Positions 34,186-42,041 of a stretch of DNA of 51,320 bases are shown here, piece after piece. The number at the start of each line of letters is the position of its first letter. Position 1 is the first letter of the stretch. The position numbers and the translations under genes are program-made. Under the pieces are notes generated by a model. It was not told the DNA's origin. It did no database searches and saw only the letters and a list, made by a program, of their open reading frames with translations. Origin of the DNA: an uncultured Bacteroides sp. (lineage in GTDB: Bacteria; Bacteroidota; Bacteroidia; Bacteroidales; Bacteroidaceae); the NCBI GenBank assembly GCA_902492205.1, contig CABUKU010000021.1, positions 1 to 51,320 on the forward strand, in the 5' to 3' direction.

Positions 34186-37134
34186 ATGGAATACATGAAG
34201 ACCAATCTAATGAGATGCGTCCTACTTTCATTAGGACTGCTTTTGTCTCTTACAATTTCTGCTCAGGAAATATTGTTGAAGGGACATGTAAAAGACAACA
34301 CCGGTGAATCTGTCATCGGGGCTAACATTGTAGTAAAAGGAACTACTCAAGGAACAATCACAGATTTTGAAGGTAATTTTGAACTATCGGTACCTACCGG
34401 TGGAACAATCACAATTACATGTATTGGTTACAAGCCACAGGAATTTGTTATCAAAGACAAGGCATTCTTGAATGTAATATTGCATGAAGATACCGAATTG
34501 CTTGATGAAGTGGTGGTAATCGGTTATGGTCAGGTGAAGAAAGGTGATATTACAGGTTCATTGCTGACTGTAAAACCGGACGAGCTGAATAAAGGTAAAC
34601 AATTAACTGCCGAGGATGCTTTGGTAGGTAAGGTAGCCGGAGTAAATGTTGTGCCGGGAACTGGTGCTCCGGGTAATGGTGGTACAATACGTATCCGTAT
34701 GGGAGCTTCACTTTCTGCCGATAATGATCCGTTGATTGTTATAGATGGTGTTCCTGTGAGCAATACTTCTATTAGCTCAATTAATCCGAATGATATTGCT
34801 TCGTTTACTGTATTAAAAGATGCTTCGGCAACTGCTATTTACGGTTCACGTGCATCGAATGGTGTTATTATCATCACAACAAAGAAGGGAAATGCAGACG
34901 GTGGTGTTCAGAAACCTTCTTTTGCATACAGCGCTAACTTCTCTGTTGGTACGGTTCCCGGTACAATGGATGTACTTTCTGCGGACGAGTTCCGTAAAGT
35001 ATTTGCAGACAAGGGAAATGCTCCCGAAAGTTTTAAGTTGGGTTCTGCATCAACCGACTGGCAAGATCAGATTTATCGCAATGCTTTTGGTACGAATCAT
35101 GACTTGTCTATGACAGGTGCTTTGAAGAATCTTCCTTACCGTGTATCCGTAGGTTACAGTAACCAGAATGGTACTTTGAAAGGAAACAATTACCAACGTG
35201 CCAATGTAGGTATCGGATTATCTCCCAAGTTCTTCAATAAACACTTGTCTTTGGATATTAATGTAAAGGGAAGTTATGAAAATGAAGATCCTTCCGATGA
35301 CGGAGCTATCGGTGCTGCCGTATCATTTGATCCTACTCGTCCTATACATGAAAACTATCCGGATAATGTGGGTTTGGGCTATTATACATGGATGAATGGT
35401 GGTGTACCTATCACTTTGGCTGCTGCCAATCCTGTCTCTTTATTGGAAATTGGTGACAAATCAAACAAAACAAAGCGTTCTATCGGTAATATCGCTATCG
35501 ATTATAAGGTACATGGCTTTGAAGACTTACGTTTCAACCTGAATTTAGGTTATGATATTATGAAGGAAGATAAAAGTTCCATGACTCCGAAGTATGCACC
35601 ATCTATGTACACAGGCAATCGAAACGACGGTACCGGAAAAGTTTATTCATATACCCAAGATAAGAGCAATACACTTTTAGACTTTTATGCTAATTATAAC
35701 AAAGATATAAAAGACCACCATATTGATGCGATGGCAGGTTACGGATGGCAACGTTTCTGGTATAAAAATAACGCAACGACAACGGATACCGATAACAAGG
35801 AATTGAATTCTCCAGAGCATAGTGAAGCAGAATTGTATTTGCTTTCTTTCTATGGACGTGCAAACTACTCCTTCGCACAACGTTATATGCTTACTGCGAC
35901 TCTGCGTGCCGATGCTTCTTCCCGTTTCTCACCAGATACACGTTGGGGATATTTCCCTTCGGTTGCTGCTGCATGGCGTGTGAATGATGAAGCATTTATG
36001 AAGAACATAAACTGCCTTTCAGATTTGAAATTACGTTTCAGCTACGGACAGACAGGACAGCAGTCTATTGGTTCTTACTATCAATACTTGCCTACTTATA
36101 CCGCTTCTTATGATGAATCGAGATACTTGTTCGGAAACAAATGGATAACAACCTATCGTCCTAACGGCTATGATCCTAATATTAAGTGGGAAACAACCGA
36201 AACCTATAATATAGGTATTGATTATGGTTTCTTAGGTAACCGTATTTCTGGAACAATTGATTATTACTGGCGTAACACTAAAGACCTTCTGAATGATATT
36301 TTCGTTCCGGCAGGAAGTAACTTTACCAATATGATTGAAACTAATATCGGTAATATGACAAGTAAGGGTTTGGAAATCGGCATCAACACAATTCCGGTAA
36401 AAACGAAAGATTGGGAATGGACATTGAGCGGTAACTTCACTTGGAATACTTCGGAGATTACAAAGCTGAATACAATTGATACGGACGATAACTACGTGAA
36501 GACCGGTAGTGCCGGAGGTACGGGCAAATACCTTCAGATACATAAAGTGGGAGAGACTCCCAATACTTATTTCTTGTTGCAACAGGCATACGATGACAAT
36601 GGCAAACCACTTGACGGCAAATATGTGGCAAAAGACGGTTCTATTACTACCAGTGAAGAAGATGCCAACAAATATGTAACGGGCAAAAGCTCTAAAGCCC
36701 CTTATTACTTTGGTTTGTCAACCCGTGTATCTTATAAGAATTGGGATTTAGGCTTTAATGGACATGGTAGTGCGGGTTTCTATATCTATAATTATGTTGC
36801 CGCTTCCAATTCATTGAATGGATTGTATAGTGCAAACGGAGTTTCAAGCAATATCTTACGCTCAACATTGGAAACAGGATTTACCGAAGACCGCTTATAC
36901 ACTGATTATTTCTTGGAAAAAGGAAACTTCTTCCGCATTGATAACATTACGTTAGGACACACATTCCATAATTTATGGGACAGTAAGAGCAGCCTGCGTT
37001 TATCATTCAGCGTTCAGAATGTAGCAATCATAACCGGTTACTCCGGTCTTGATCCTGAAATATACAATGGTATTGATAAGAACATTTATCAACGTCCGCG
37101 TACTTTCTTGTTAGGTTTGAATCTTAATTTCTAA
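34186..37134 (+). CDS. SusC-family TonB-dependent outer membrane transporter 1
   Basis: The 982-residue protein is a complete SusC-type importer. Order: signal peptide (cleavage near ISAQ), carboxypeptidase-like domain (LKGHVKDNTGESVIGANIVVKGTTQGTITDFEG, about residues 28-105), TonB box region (LDEVVVIGYGQ), plug with ADNDPLIVIDGVPV and YGSRASNGVIIITTKKG, then the beta barrel ending in RPRTFLLGLNLNF. With its SusD lid it would import an oligomer or other bulky solute by TonB energy. The stop overlaps the SusD start by one base. A second Met at 34195 is an alternative start. Confidence 0.95.
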   Translation: MEYMKTNLMRCVLLSLGLLLSLTISAQEILLKGHVKDNTGESVIGANIVVKGTTQGTITDFEGNFELSVPTGGTITITCIGYKPQEFVIKDKAFLNVILHEDTELLDEVVVIGYGQVKKGDITGSLLTVKPDELNKGKQLTAEDALVGKVAGVNVVPGTGAPGNGGTIRIRMGASLSADNDPLIVIDGVPVSNTSISSINPNDIASFTVLKDASATAIYGSRASNGVIIITTKKGNADGGVQKPSFAYSANFSVGTVPGTMDVLSADEFRKVFADKGNAPESFKLGSASTDWQDQIYRNAFGTNHDLSMTGALKNLPYRVSVGYSNQNGTLKGNNYQRANVGIGLSPKFFNKHLSLDINVKGSYENEDPSDDGAIGAAVSFDPTRPIHENYPDNVGLGYYTWMNGGVPITLAAANPVSLLEIGDKSNKTKRSIGNIAIDYKVHGFEDLRFNLNLGYDIMKEDKSSMTPKYAPSMYTGNRNDGTGKVYSYTQDKSNTLLDFYANYNKDIKDHHIDAMAGYGWQRFWYKNNATTTDTDNKELNSPEHSEAELYLLSFYGRANYSFAQRYMLTATLRADASSRFSPDTRWGYFPSVAAAWRVNDEAFMKNINCLSDLKLRFSYGQTGQQSIGSYYQYLPTYTASYDESRYLFGNKWITTYRPNGYDPNIKWETTETYNIGIDYGFLGNRISGTIDYYWRNTKDLLNDIFVPAGSNFTNMIETNIGNMTSKGLEIGINTIPVKTKDWEWTLSGNFTWNTSEITKLNTIDTDDNYVKTGSAGGTGKYLQIHKVGETPNTYFLLQQAYDDNGKPLDGKYVAKDGSITTSEEDANKYVTGKSSKAPYYFGLSTRVSYKNWDLGFNGHGSAGFYIYNYVAASNSLNGLYSANGVSSNILRSTLETGFTEDRLYTDYFLEKGNFFRIDNITLGHTFHNLWDSKSSLRLSFSVQNVAIITGYSGLDPEIYNGIDKNIYQRPRTFLLGLNLNF

Positions 37135-38849
37135 TGTCAAAACACATAATTATGAAACTATATAATTTGAAAGCCATAAGCGCAGTTTGCTTATTATGCT
37201 TATCCTTGTTTACTTCCTGTCTGAACGACTTGAATACATTGCCGTTGGATAAGAATGAATCAATCAATGAAAATGTTTATAGAACTCCCGAAGGATATGT
37301 CGGCATGATTGCCAAATGCTATGCATCCCTTATTCAAACCGGACAAAAAGGCGGTGACGGCGGTGATGGCGACGTAGCAGGTATTGATGAAGGTTATAGC
37401 GGATATACCCGTGCCTTGTTTTATTTGCAAGAAGCTACAACTGATGAAATCGCATTCCATTCGGGAAGTGGCCATGGCACGTTTGCGCTGCTGTTCTTGA
37501 ACTGGGACGCTTCTACAAAAGTAATCAGCTATTCATATTACCGTTTGTATATGGCTATTAACTATTGCAATGAGTTCTTGCGTGAAGCGACCGATGAAAA
37601 GCTGCATGACCGTGGAGTATTCGATGCTTTGAAAGATGAAATGCCTTACTATCGTGCCGAAGCTCGTTTTATCCGTGCTTATTGCTATACCATGCTTTGC
37701 GATTTATACGGATCGGCTCCTTTTGTAGATGAAACATCTTCTGTTGGCGACATTCCTGCACAGGTATCTCGTGAAGCTCTTTATAACTATGCAGTTAGTG
37801 AGTTGGAAGAACTGAAAGATATTCTGAAACAACCAAAGGCCAATGAATATGGCAGAGTAGACCGTGTATCGGCGTGGTTCTTGTTGTCGCGTATTTATTT
37901 GAATGCTGAAACTTGGGTGGGAAAGAACGAATATACCAAGGCTTACCAATATGCAAAGAAAGTGATTGCCGAAGGCAACTACCCGTTGGCATCCGATTAC
38001 CGTCATATTTTCCTTGCCGACAATAACACCTGTCCCGAAATAATCTGGTCATTGCCTCAGGATGCTGATAATGCACAGAGCAGTGCAGGTACTAATTTCT
38101 TATTGAAAGCGTTGATGAACGGTGCTATGGGTAACTACATGAAGATGGGTGTCAGTGGCACTTGGGGAAATGCCCGTGTAAAAACCGCATTGGTAGACAA
38201 GTTTGCAGAAGAAGACCAAAGCTTTGATGAGAATGATACGTGGGGAGATAACAAGATGGATAAACGTGCCCAGTTCTTTACTATAGGTCACACCAAAGAA
38301 ACTTGGGTGGATGGCAAAGACTTCCAGAAGGATTTCAATAACGGATATGCTTGTATCAAATGGCGCAATGTAACAAAAGACCGTAACGAGCTTGTGGAAG
38401 GCGGAACTAAATATTCATCTATCGACTATCCGATGTTTCGTACTGCCGATGCTTATTTGATGGCGGCCGAAGCTATCTTGCGTGGCTCCGGTGAAGGAAC
38501 TCAAACAGAAGCATTGGGCTATGTAAATGAAGTACGTGAACGTGCTTATATGTCCGGCAAATACGGTGACAATGCAGTGAGCGGTAAGATTACGGCAGCG
38601 GAGCTTAACTTGGACTTTATCCTTGATGAGCGTGCACGCGAATTGCAAATGGAGTTGGTTCGCCGTACAGACCTGATCCGTTTCGGTAAGTTTACCAAAG
38701 GATATGATTGGGACTGGAAAGGTAGTGACAGTGGAGCTGCGGGAACTTATGAGGGTAAAGACGTAGATAACAAATATAATCTTTTCCCAATTCCGCAAGA
38801 TGAGTTCACAACCAATCCTAATCTGACTCAGAACCCTGATTATAAATAA
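37134..38849 (+). CDS. SusD/RagB-family nutrient-binding lipoprotein 1
   Basis: The 571-residue lipoprotein pairs with the SusC just upstream and forms its substrate-capturing lid. It has a lipobox LFTSC (Cys at residue 29 of the long form), the N-terminal LNDLNTLPLDKNESINENVY pattern, TPR-like helices (YYRAEARFIRAYCYTMLCDLYGSAPFV), and the C-terminal RagB motif ILDERARELQMELVRRTDLIRFGKF ending LFPIPQDEFTTNPNLTQNPDY. The Met at 37152 would give a more compact signal peptide, but 37134 is coupled to the SusC stop. Phosphatase 2 follows within 15 bases, so all three form one operon. Confidence 0.95.
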   Translation: MSKHIIMKLYNLKAISAVCLLCLSLFTSCLNDLNTLPLDKNESINENVYRTPEGYVGMIAKCYASLIQTGQKGGDGGDGDVAGIDEGYSGYTRALFYLQEATTDEIAFHSGSGHGTFALLFLNWDASTKVISYSYYRLYMAINYCNEFLREATDEKLHDRGVFDALKDEMPYYRAEARFIRAYCYTMLCDLYGSAPFVDETSSVGDIPAQVSREALYNYAVSELEELKDILKQPKANEYGRVDRVSAWFLLSRIYLNAETWVGKNEYTKAYQYAKKVIAEGNYPLASDYRHIFLADNNTCPEIIWSLPQDADNAQSSAGTNFLLKALMNGAMGNYMKMGVSGTWGNARVKTALVDKFAEEDQSFDENDTWGDNKMDKRAQFFTIGHTKETWVDGKDFQKDFNNGYACIKWRNVTKDRNELVEGGTKYSSIDYPMFRTADAYLMAAEAILRGSGEGTQTEALGYVNEVRERAYMSGKYGDNAVSGKITAAELNLDFILDERARELQMELVRRTDLIRFGKFTKGYDWDWKGSDSGAAGTYEGKDVDNKYNLFPIPQDEFTTNPNLTQNPDYK

Positions 38850-38863
38850 TAGAACCAAAAGAA

Positions 38864-40168
38864 ATGAATTTGCATTTGTTGAAATTAAAGAAGACTTTAG
38901 TATTATCTCTGTTAGTATTGGCGGGAACTTTGTTCCCTGCCAATGCGCAAAGTACCCGTGAAGCAATATTTGACGATATTGCACAAACCGGAGGAGTTTA
39001 TTATGCTTATCCTACCAAAGAAGCCGTTTCCACCCCCGCACCCAAAGGATATAAACCTTTTTATATCAGTCATTATGCGCGTCACGGCTCCAGATGGTTG
39101 ATAGCAGATAAAGATTATAAATGGGTAGTGGATTTGTTTGAGAAAGCGCATCAGGCAGGCGCGTTGAGCGATTTGGGAGAAGATGTGCGTTCCCGTCTGG
39201 CGGTTATCTGGAAAGATGCGGAAGGACATGGAGGAGATTTAACTCCGCTGGGAGTGAAGCAGCATCGCGGAATTGCAGAGCGCATGTATCGTAACTATCC
39301 CGAGGTATTCGAAGGTATGCCCGATATGTCTGCCCGTTCCACCGTTGTTATCCGTTGTGTATTGAGCATGGATGCTTTTTGCGAACGTTTGAAAGAGTTG
39401 AATCCCAAGTTGAACATTACCCGTGAATCGAGCGAGAAATATATGGGGTATCTTAATTTCCATACTCAGGAAGGGATGAAGTTCACTTCAAAGGAAGGAC
39501 CTTGGTATGAAGAATACCGCAAGTTCGAGGAAAGCCATGTTCGTCCCGACCGTCTTGTCGGCACATTATTCAATAGTGAAGATTATATCCGTAAGAATGT
39601 CAATCCGAAAGAACTGATGTGGGGATTGTATTGGATTGCATCGGATATGCAAAATGTAGAATTAGGTATTAGTTTATATGATATATTTGAGAAGCAAGAA
39701 CTGTTTGACATCTGGCAGATTGGCAATTACCGCAATTATGTGTGCGATGGCCCTGCTCCGATAAACGGAGGGCTGATGGTTGCCAATGCCAAAACTCTGG
39801 TACAAAACATTCTTGATTCTGCCGATGAAGCCATAAAGTCGGGCACAAACTCGGCTACTTTCCGTTTCGGGCATGACGGTAATGTTATTCCGTTGGTAGG
39901 CCTGTTGCAATTGGGCGATTACTGGAATGCAGAAACCGATCCCGATAAGTTCTACCGGGCTTGGTGTAACTTTAAGGTTACGCCCATGGCTGCAAATGTT
40001 CAGATGATATTCTTCCGCAAGAAAGGTTCGGATGATATTTTGGTAAAGTTCCTGCATTGCGAGAAAGAAGTCAGTATTCCTGTGAAGACGGATATTGCCC
40101 CTTTCTATCATTGGAAAGATGTGGAAGCCTATTATTCCAAGATGATGAAGAACCTTCCCGGATATTGA
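38864..40168 (+). CDS. Secreted histidine-type phosphatase 2
   Basis: This 434-residue paralogue of the protein at 30966-32240 has a signal peptide (TLVLSLLVLAGTLFPANAQ), the catalytic ISHYARHGSRW (His74) and the FGHDGN donor motif in place of HAE. Long blocks are shared with phosphatase 1, such as EKAHQAGAL, TPLGVKQHRGIAERMYRNYP and NVELGISLYDIFEKQEL; differences concentrate near residues 155-190. As third gene of the susC-susD operon it is likely to release phosphate from the substrate that the transporter handles, or to prepare it for uptake. A terminator follows. Confidence 0.87.
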   Translation: MNLHLLKLKKTLVLSLLVLAGTLFPANAQSTREAIFDDIAQTGGVYYAYPTKEAVSTPAPKGYKPFYISHYARHGSRWLIADKDYKWVVDLFEKAHQAGALSDLGEDVRSRLAVIWKDAEGHGGDLTPLGVKQHRGIAERMYRNYPEVFEGMPDMSARSTVVIRCVLSMDAFCERLKELNPKLNITRESSEKYMGYLNFHTQEGMKFTSKEGPWYEEYRKFEESHVRPDRLVGTLFNSEDYIRKNVNPKELMWGLYWIASDMQNVELGISLYDIFEKQELFDIWQIGNYRNYVCDGPAPINGGLMVANAKTLVQNILDSADEAIKSGTNSATFRFGHDGNVIPLVGLLQLGDYWNAETDPDKFYRAWCNFKVTPMAANVQMIFFRKKGSDDILVKFLHCEKEVSIPVKTDIAPFYHWKDVEAYYSKMMKNLPGY

Positions 40169-40184
40169 TTCCTTGAAGTAATTG

Positions 40185-40226
40185 AACGCCACTTTGCTTT
40201 TAACGAGTCAAAGTGGCGTTTTTTTC
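40185..40226 (+). terminator. Terminator of the SusCD-phosphatase operon
   Basis: A perfect 12-bp stem (AACGCCACTTTG with CAAAGTGGCGTT, 12-base loop) runs directly into TTTTTTC. It starts 17 bases after the phosphatase 2 stop and abuts the prfB promoter. Confidence 0.88.
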
Positions 40227-40227
40227 T

Positions 40228-40235
40228 TATCTTTG
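40228..40235 (+). promoter_or_regulatory. -7 element of the prfB promoter
   Basis: TATCTTTG, followed by CACC, matches TAnnTTTG and lies 28 bases ahead of the prfB start. It directly follows the T-run of the preceding terminator, which occupies the place where a -33 box would be expected. Confidence 0.6.
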
Positions 40236-40263
40236 CACCCTCACATTAATTAAAGAAATACCA

Positions 40264-41380
40264 ATGATTACAATTGAACAACTTAAAGACGTGAAAGAGC
40301 GCACCGGTGCGCTGAGGAGGTATCTTTGACATCGACAATAAATTAATTCAGGTCGAGGAAGAACAATTAAGAACACAGGCTCCGGGTTTTTGGGATGATG
40401 CAAAGACTGCCGAAGCACAAATGAAGAAAGTAAAAGGCATTCAGTCATGGATTGACGGCTATAACGAAGTGAAAACTCTGTCCGATGAGTTGGAGCTTGC
40501 TTTTGATTTCTTCAAAGATGAGTTGGTAACAGAGCAGGAAGTTGACGAGGCCTATGCCAAAGCCCTTGCTACGGTTGAGGCTTTGGAGTTAAAGAATATG
40601 CTCCGCGAAGAAGCCGACCAGATGAGTTGCATCCTTAAAATCAATTCGGGTGCAGGCGGAACCGAGAGTCAGGACTGGGCTTCCATGCTGATGCGTATGT
40701 ACATGCGCTGGGGCGAAACAAATAAATATAAAGTAACCATATCCGATTTGCAGGAAGGCGATGAAGCCGGCATCAAGTCTGTGGTGATGAACATTGAGGG
40801 CGATTATGCTTACGGATATTTGAAAGGTGAAAACGGCGTGCACCGTTTGGTTCGTGTTTCACCTTACAATGCTCAGGGCAAGCGAATGACCTCTTTTGCT
40901 TCCGTATTCGTTACTCCGCTGGTCGACGATTCTATTGAAGTAAACATCCTTCCCGCTTGTATCTCTTGGGATACATTCCGTTCGGGCGGTGCAGGAGGCC
41001 AGAATGTAAATAAGGTAGAATCCGGCGTACGTTTGCGCTATCAGTATAAAGATCCTTATACGGGTGAAGAAGAGGAAATCCTTATTGAGAACACCGAAAC
41101 CCGTGACCAGCCTAAGAATAAGGAAAATGCAATGCGCCAGTTACGCTCCATCCTTTATAACAAGGAATTGCAGCACCGCATGGCGGAGCAGGCGAAGATA
41201 GAGGCAGGGAAGAAGAAGATTGAATGGGGTTCCCAGATACGCAGTTATGTGTTTGACGACCGCCGGGTGAAAGACCACCGCACAAACTATCAGACATCGG
41301 ATGTGAACGGTGTGATGGATGGTAAGATAGACGATTTCATCAAGGCATATCTCATGGAATTCTCCTCGGAAGAAGCATAA
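40264..41380 (+). CDS. prfB: Peptide chain release factor 2, programmed +1 frameshift
   Basis: RF2 releases finished proteins at UGA and UAA. Translation from 40264 gives 21 codons (MITIEQLKDVKERTGALRRYL) ending at an in-frame TGA (40327-40329); skipping T40327 continues as DIDNKLIQVEE to 41380. The full product has 371 residues, close to E. coli RF2 (365). The GGQ motif is in GGAGGQNVNKVESG and the C-terminal WGSQIRSYVFDDRRVKDHRT is typical. The codon-recognition tripeptide, SPF in E. coli, reads SPY here. Annotation pipelines that ignore the shift would start it at 40421 and lose 52 residues. Confidence 0.96.
40315..40330 (+). promoter_or_regulatory. prfB +1 recoding site
   Basis: AGGAGG (40315-40320), TAT, the slippery CTT (40324-40326), then TGA C. 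This matches the known prfB site: an internal Shine-Dalgarno-like box three bases ahead of CTT, followed by a UGA in the weak C context. Scarce RF2 lets the ribosome slip forward one base and so make more RF2. Confidence 0.95.
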
Positions 41381-41403
41381 AGAATAGTTGCAAATATAGA
41401 AAA

Positions 41404-41443
41404 GAGCAGGTTGCCCCGAAAAGGGCAGCCTGTTCTTTTTTTA
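41404..41443 (+). terminator. Terminator after prfB
   Basis: A 13-pair stem (GAGCAGGTTGCCC at 41404-41416 with GGGCAGCCTGTTC at 41423-41435, two G-U pairs, six-base loop) runs into TTTTTTTA, 23 bases after the stop. Confidence 0.88.
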
Positions 41444-41520
41444 TTTAACCTGATAGTTAAGGAGATTATAGCCGTTTGCTAAGCCGGTTATTGCGGACAT
41501 ATAAGTATGTTTATGCCGGT

Positions 41521-41686
41521 AACTAAATAACTTGACAGTTGTCAAGTATTAAATTGACAGCTGTCAAGTTATTAATTGACAACTGTCAAGTTAATAAGTT
41601 ACAGCTGTCAAGTTAATAAATAGTGAGGATGAAAAAGCTTAACCAAGCTTCACGAAAGGCTTAATGATGCCGTTGGGCATGCTTAA
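41521..41686. repeat. Composite 22-nt phased palindrome array (copy B)
   Basis: In the 434-base gap after prfB, four palindromic units (TTGACA, two bases, TGTCAA; the last begins GTTACA) start at 41532, 41554, 41576 and 41598, each exactly 22 bases apart. A second set of NGCTTAA words starts at 41636, 41658 and 41680, also exactly 22 apart. The 38-base step from the last unit of module 1 to the first of module 2 equals that in copy A. Copies A and B also share over 30 bases of identical sequence across the last two units of module 1. No gene is visible here. Confidence 0.83.
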
Positions 41687-41736
41687 TGCAGGTGATGCTC
41701 CTTATTATTATCCGTTTATGTTTTTTCTGACTTATA

Positions 41737-41767
41737 TTTGTAATATTGCATTTTATTCGTACTTTTG
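41737..41767 (+). promoter_or_regulatory. Perfect promoter for the 44-residue membrane protein
   Basis: TTTG (41737-41740), exactly 19 bases, then TACTTTTG (41760-41767) matches the full Bacteroides consensus. The predicted leader is about 40 bases. Another TATATTTG at 41733-41740 overlaps the -33 box. Confidence 0.8.
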
Positions 41768-41814
41768 GATGACCTAAAACAATATTTGATTGTTAAACTT
41801 AATATTATATCACT

Positions 41815-41949
41815 ATGAGTAGTAAAAATAAAGCAGCCAGACGTTCGAAGAGAGAGGAACAACAGGCTAACAAGGTTATAAAGATTGTCTTTGTGTCATT
41901 GATCGTGTTGGCACTTGCGATGATTTTGGCCTTCTCTTTCTTTGCATAA
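41815..41949 (+). CDS. 44-residue single-pass membrane protein
   Basis: This short gene is easily missed. It encodes a basic, polar N-terminal half (MSSKNKAARRSKREEQQANK) and one membrane segment (VIKIVFVSLIVLALAMILAF, residues 21-40), ending SFFA. The positive N-terminus predicts cytoplasmic location of that end. Support comes from a perfect promoter 48 bases upstream, a terminator just downstream, and a composition that fits a membrane protein and not chance sequence. Similar small tail-anchored proteins assist larger membrane complexes, but I do not recognise this one and claim no function. Confidence 0.75.
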   Translation: MSSKNKAARRSKREEQQANKVIKIVFVSLIVLALAMILAFSFFA

Positions 41950-41958
41950 TAAAATCCT

Positions 41959-41997
41959 CTATCCTCCTTTGTTGTTTGCCGGGAGGATAGTCTTTTT
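41959..41997 (+). terminator. Terminator after the small membrane protein
   Basis: CTATCCTCC (41959-41967) pairs perfectly with GGAGGATAG (41982-41990) and is followed by TCTTTTTT. It is 10 bases after the stop, making the small gene a complete monocistronic unit. Confidence 0.85.
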
Positions 41998-42041
41998 TAT
42001 ATTTAAAAACAGGTCGGCTCACTAATACCGTTTTTAATTAA

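Noticed and set aside
40264..40329. A 21-codon gene or a broken prfB
   Set aside because: The stop is the known prfB recoding signal with AGGAGG, CTT and TGA C in the right places; the gene is intact, not a pseudogene.
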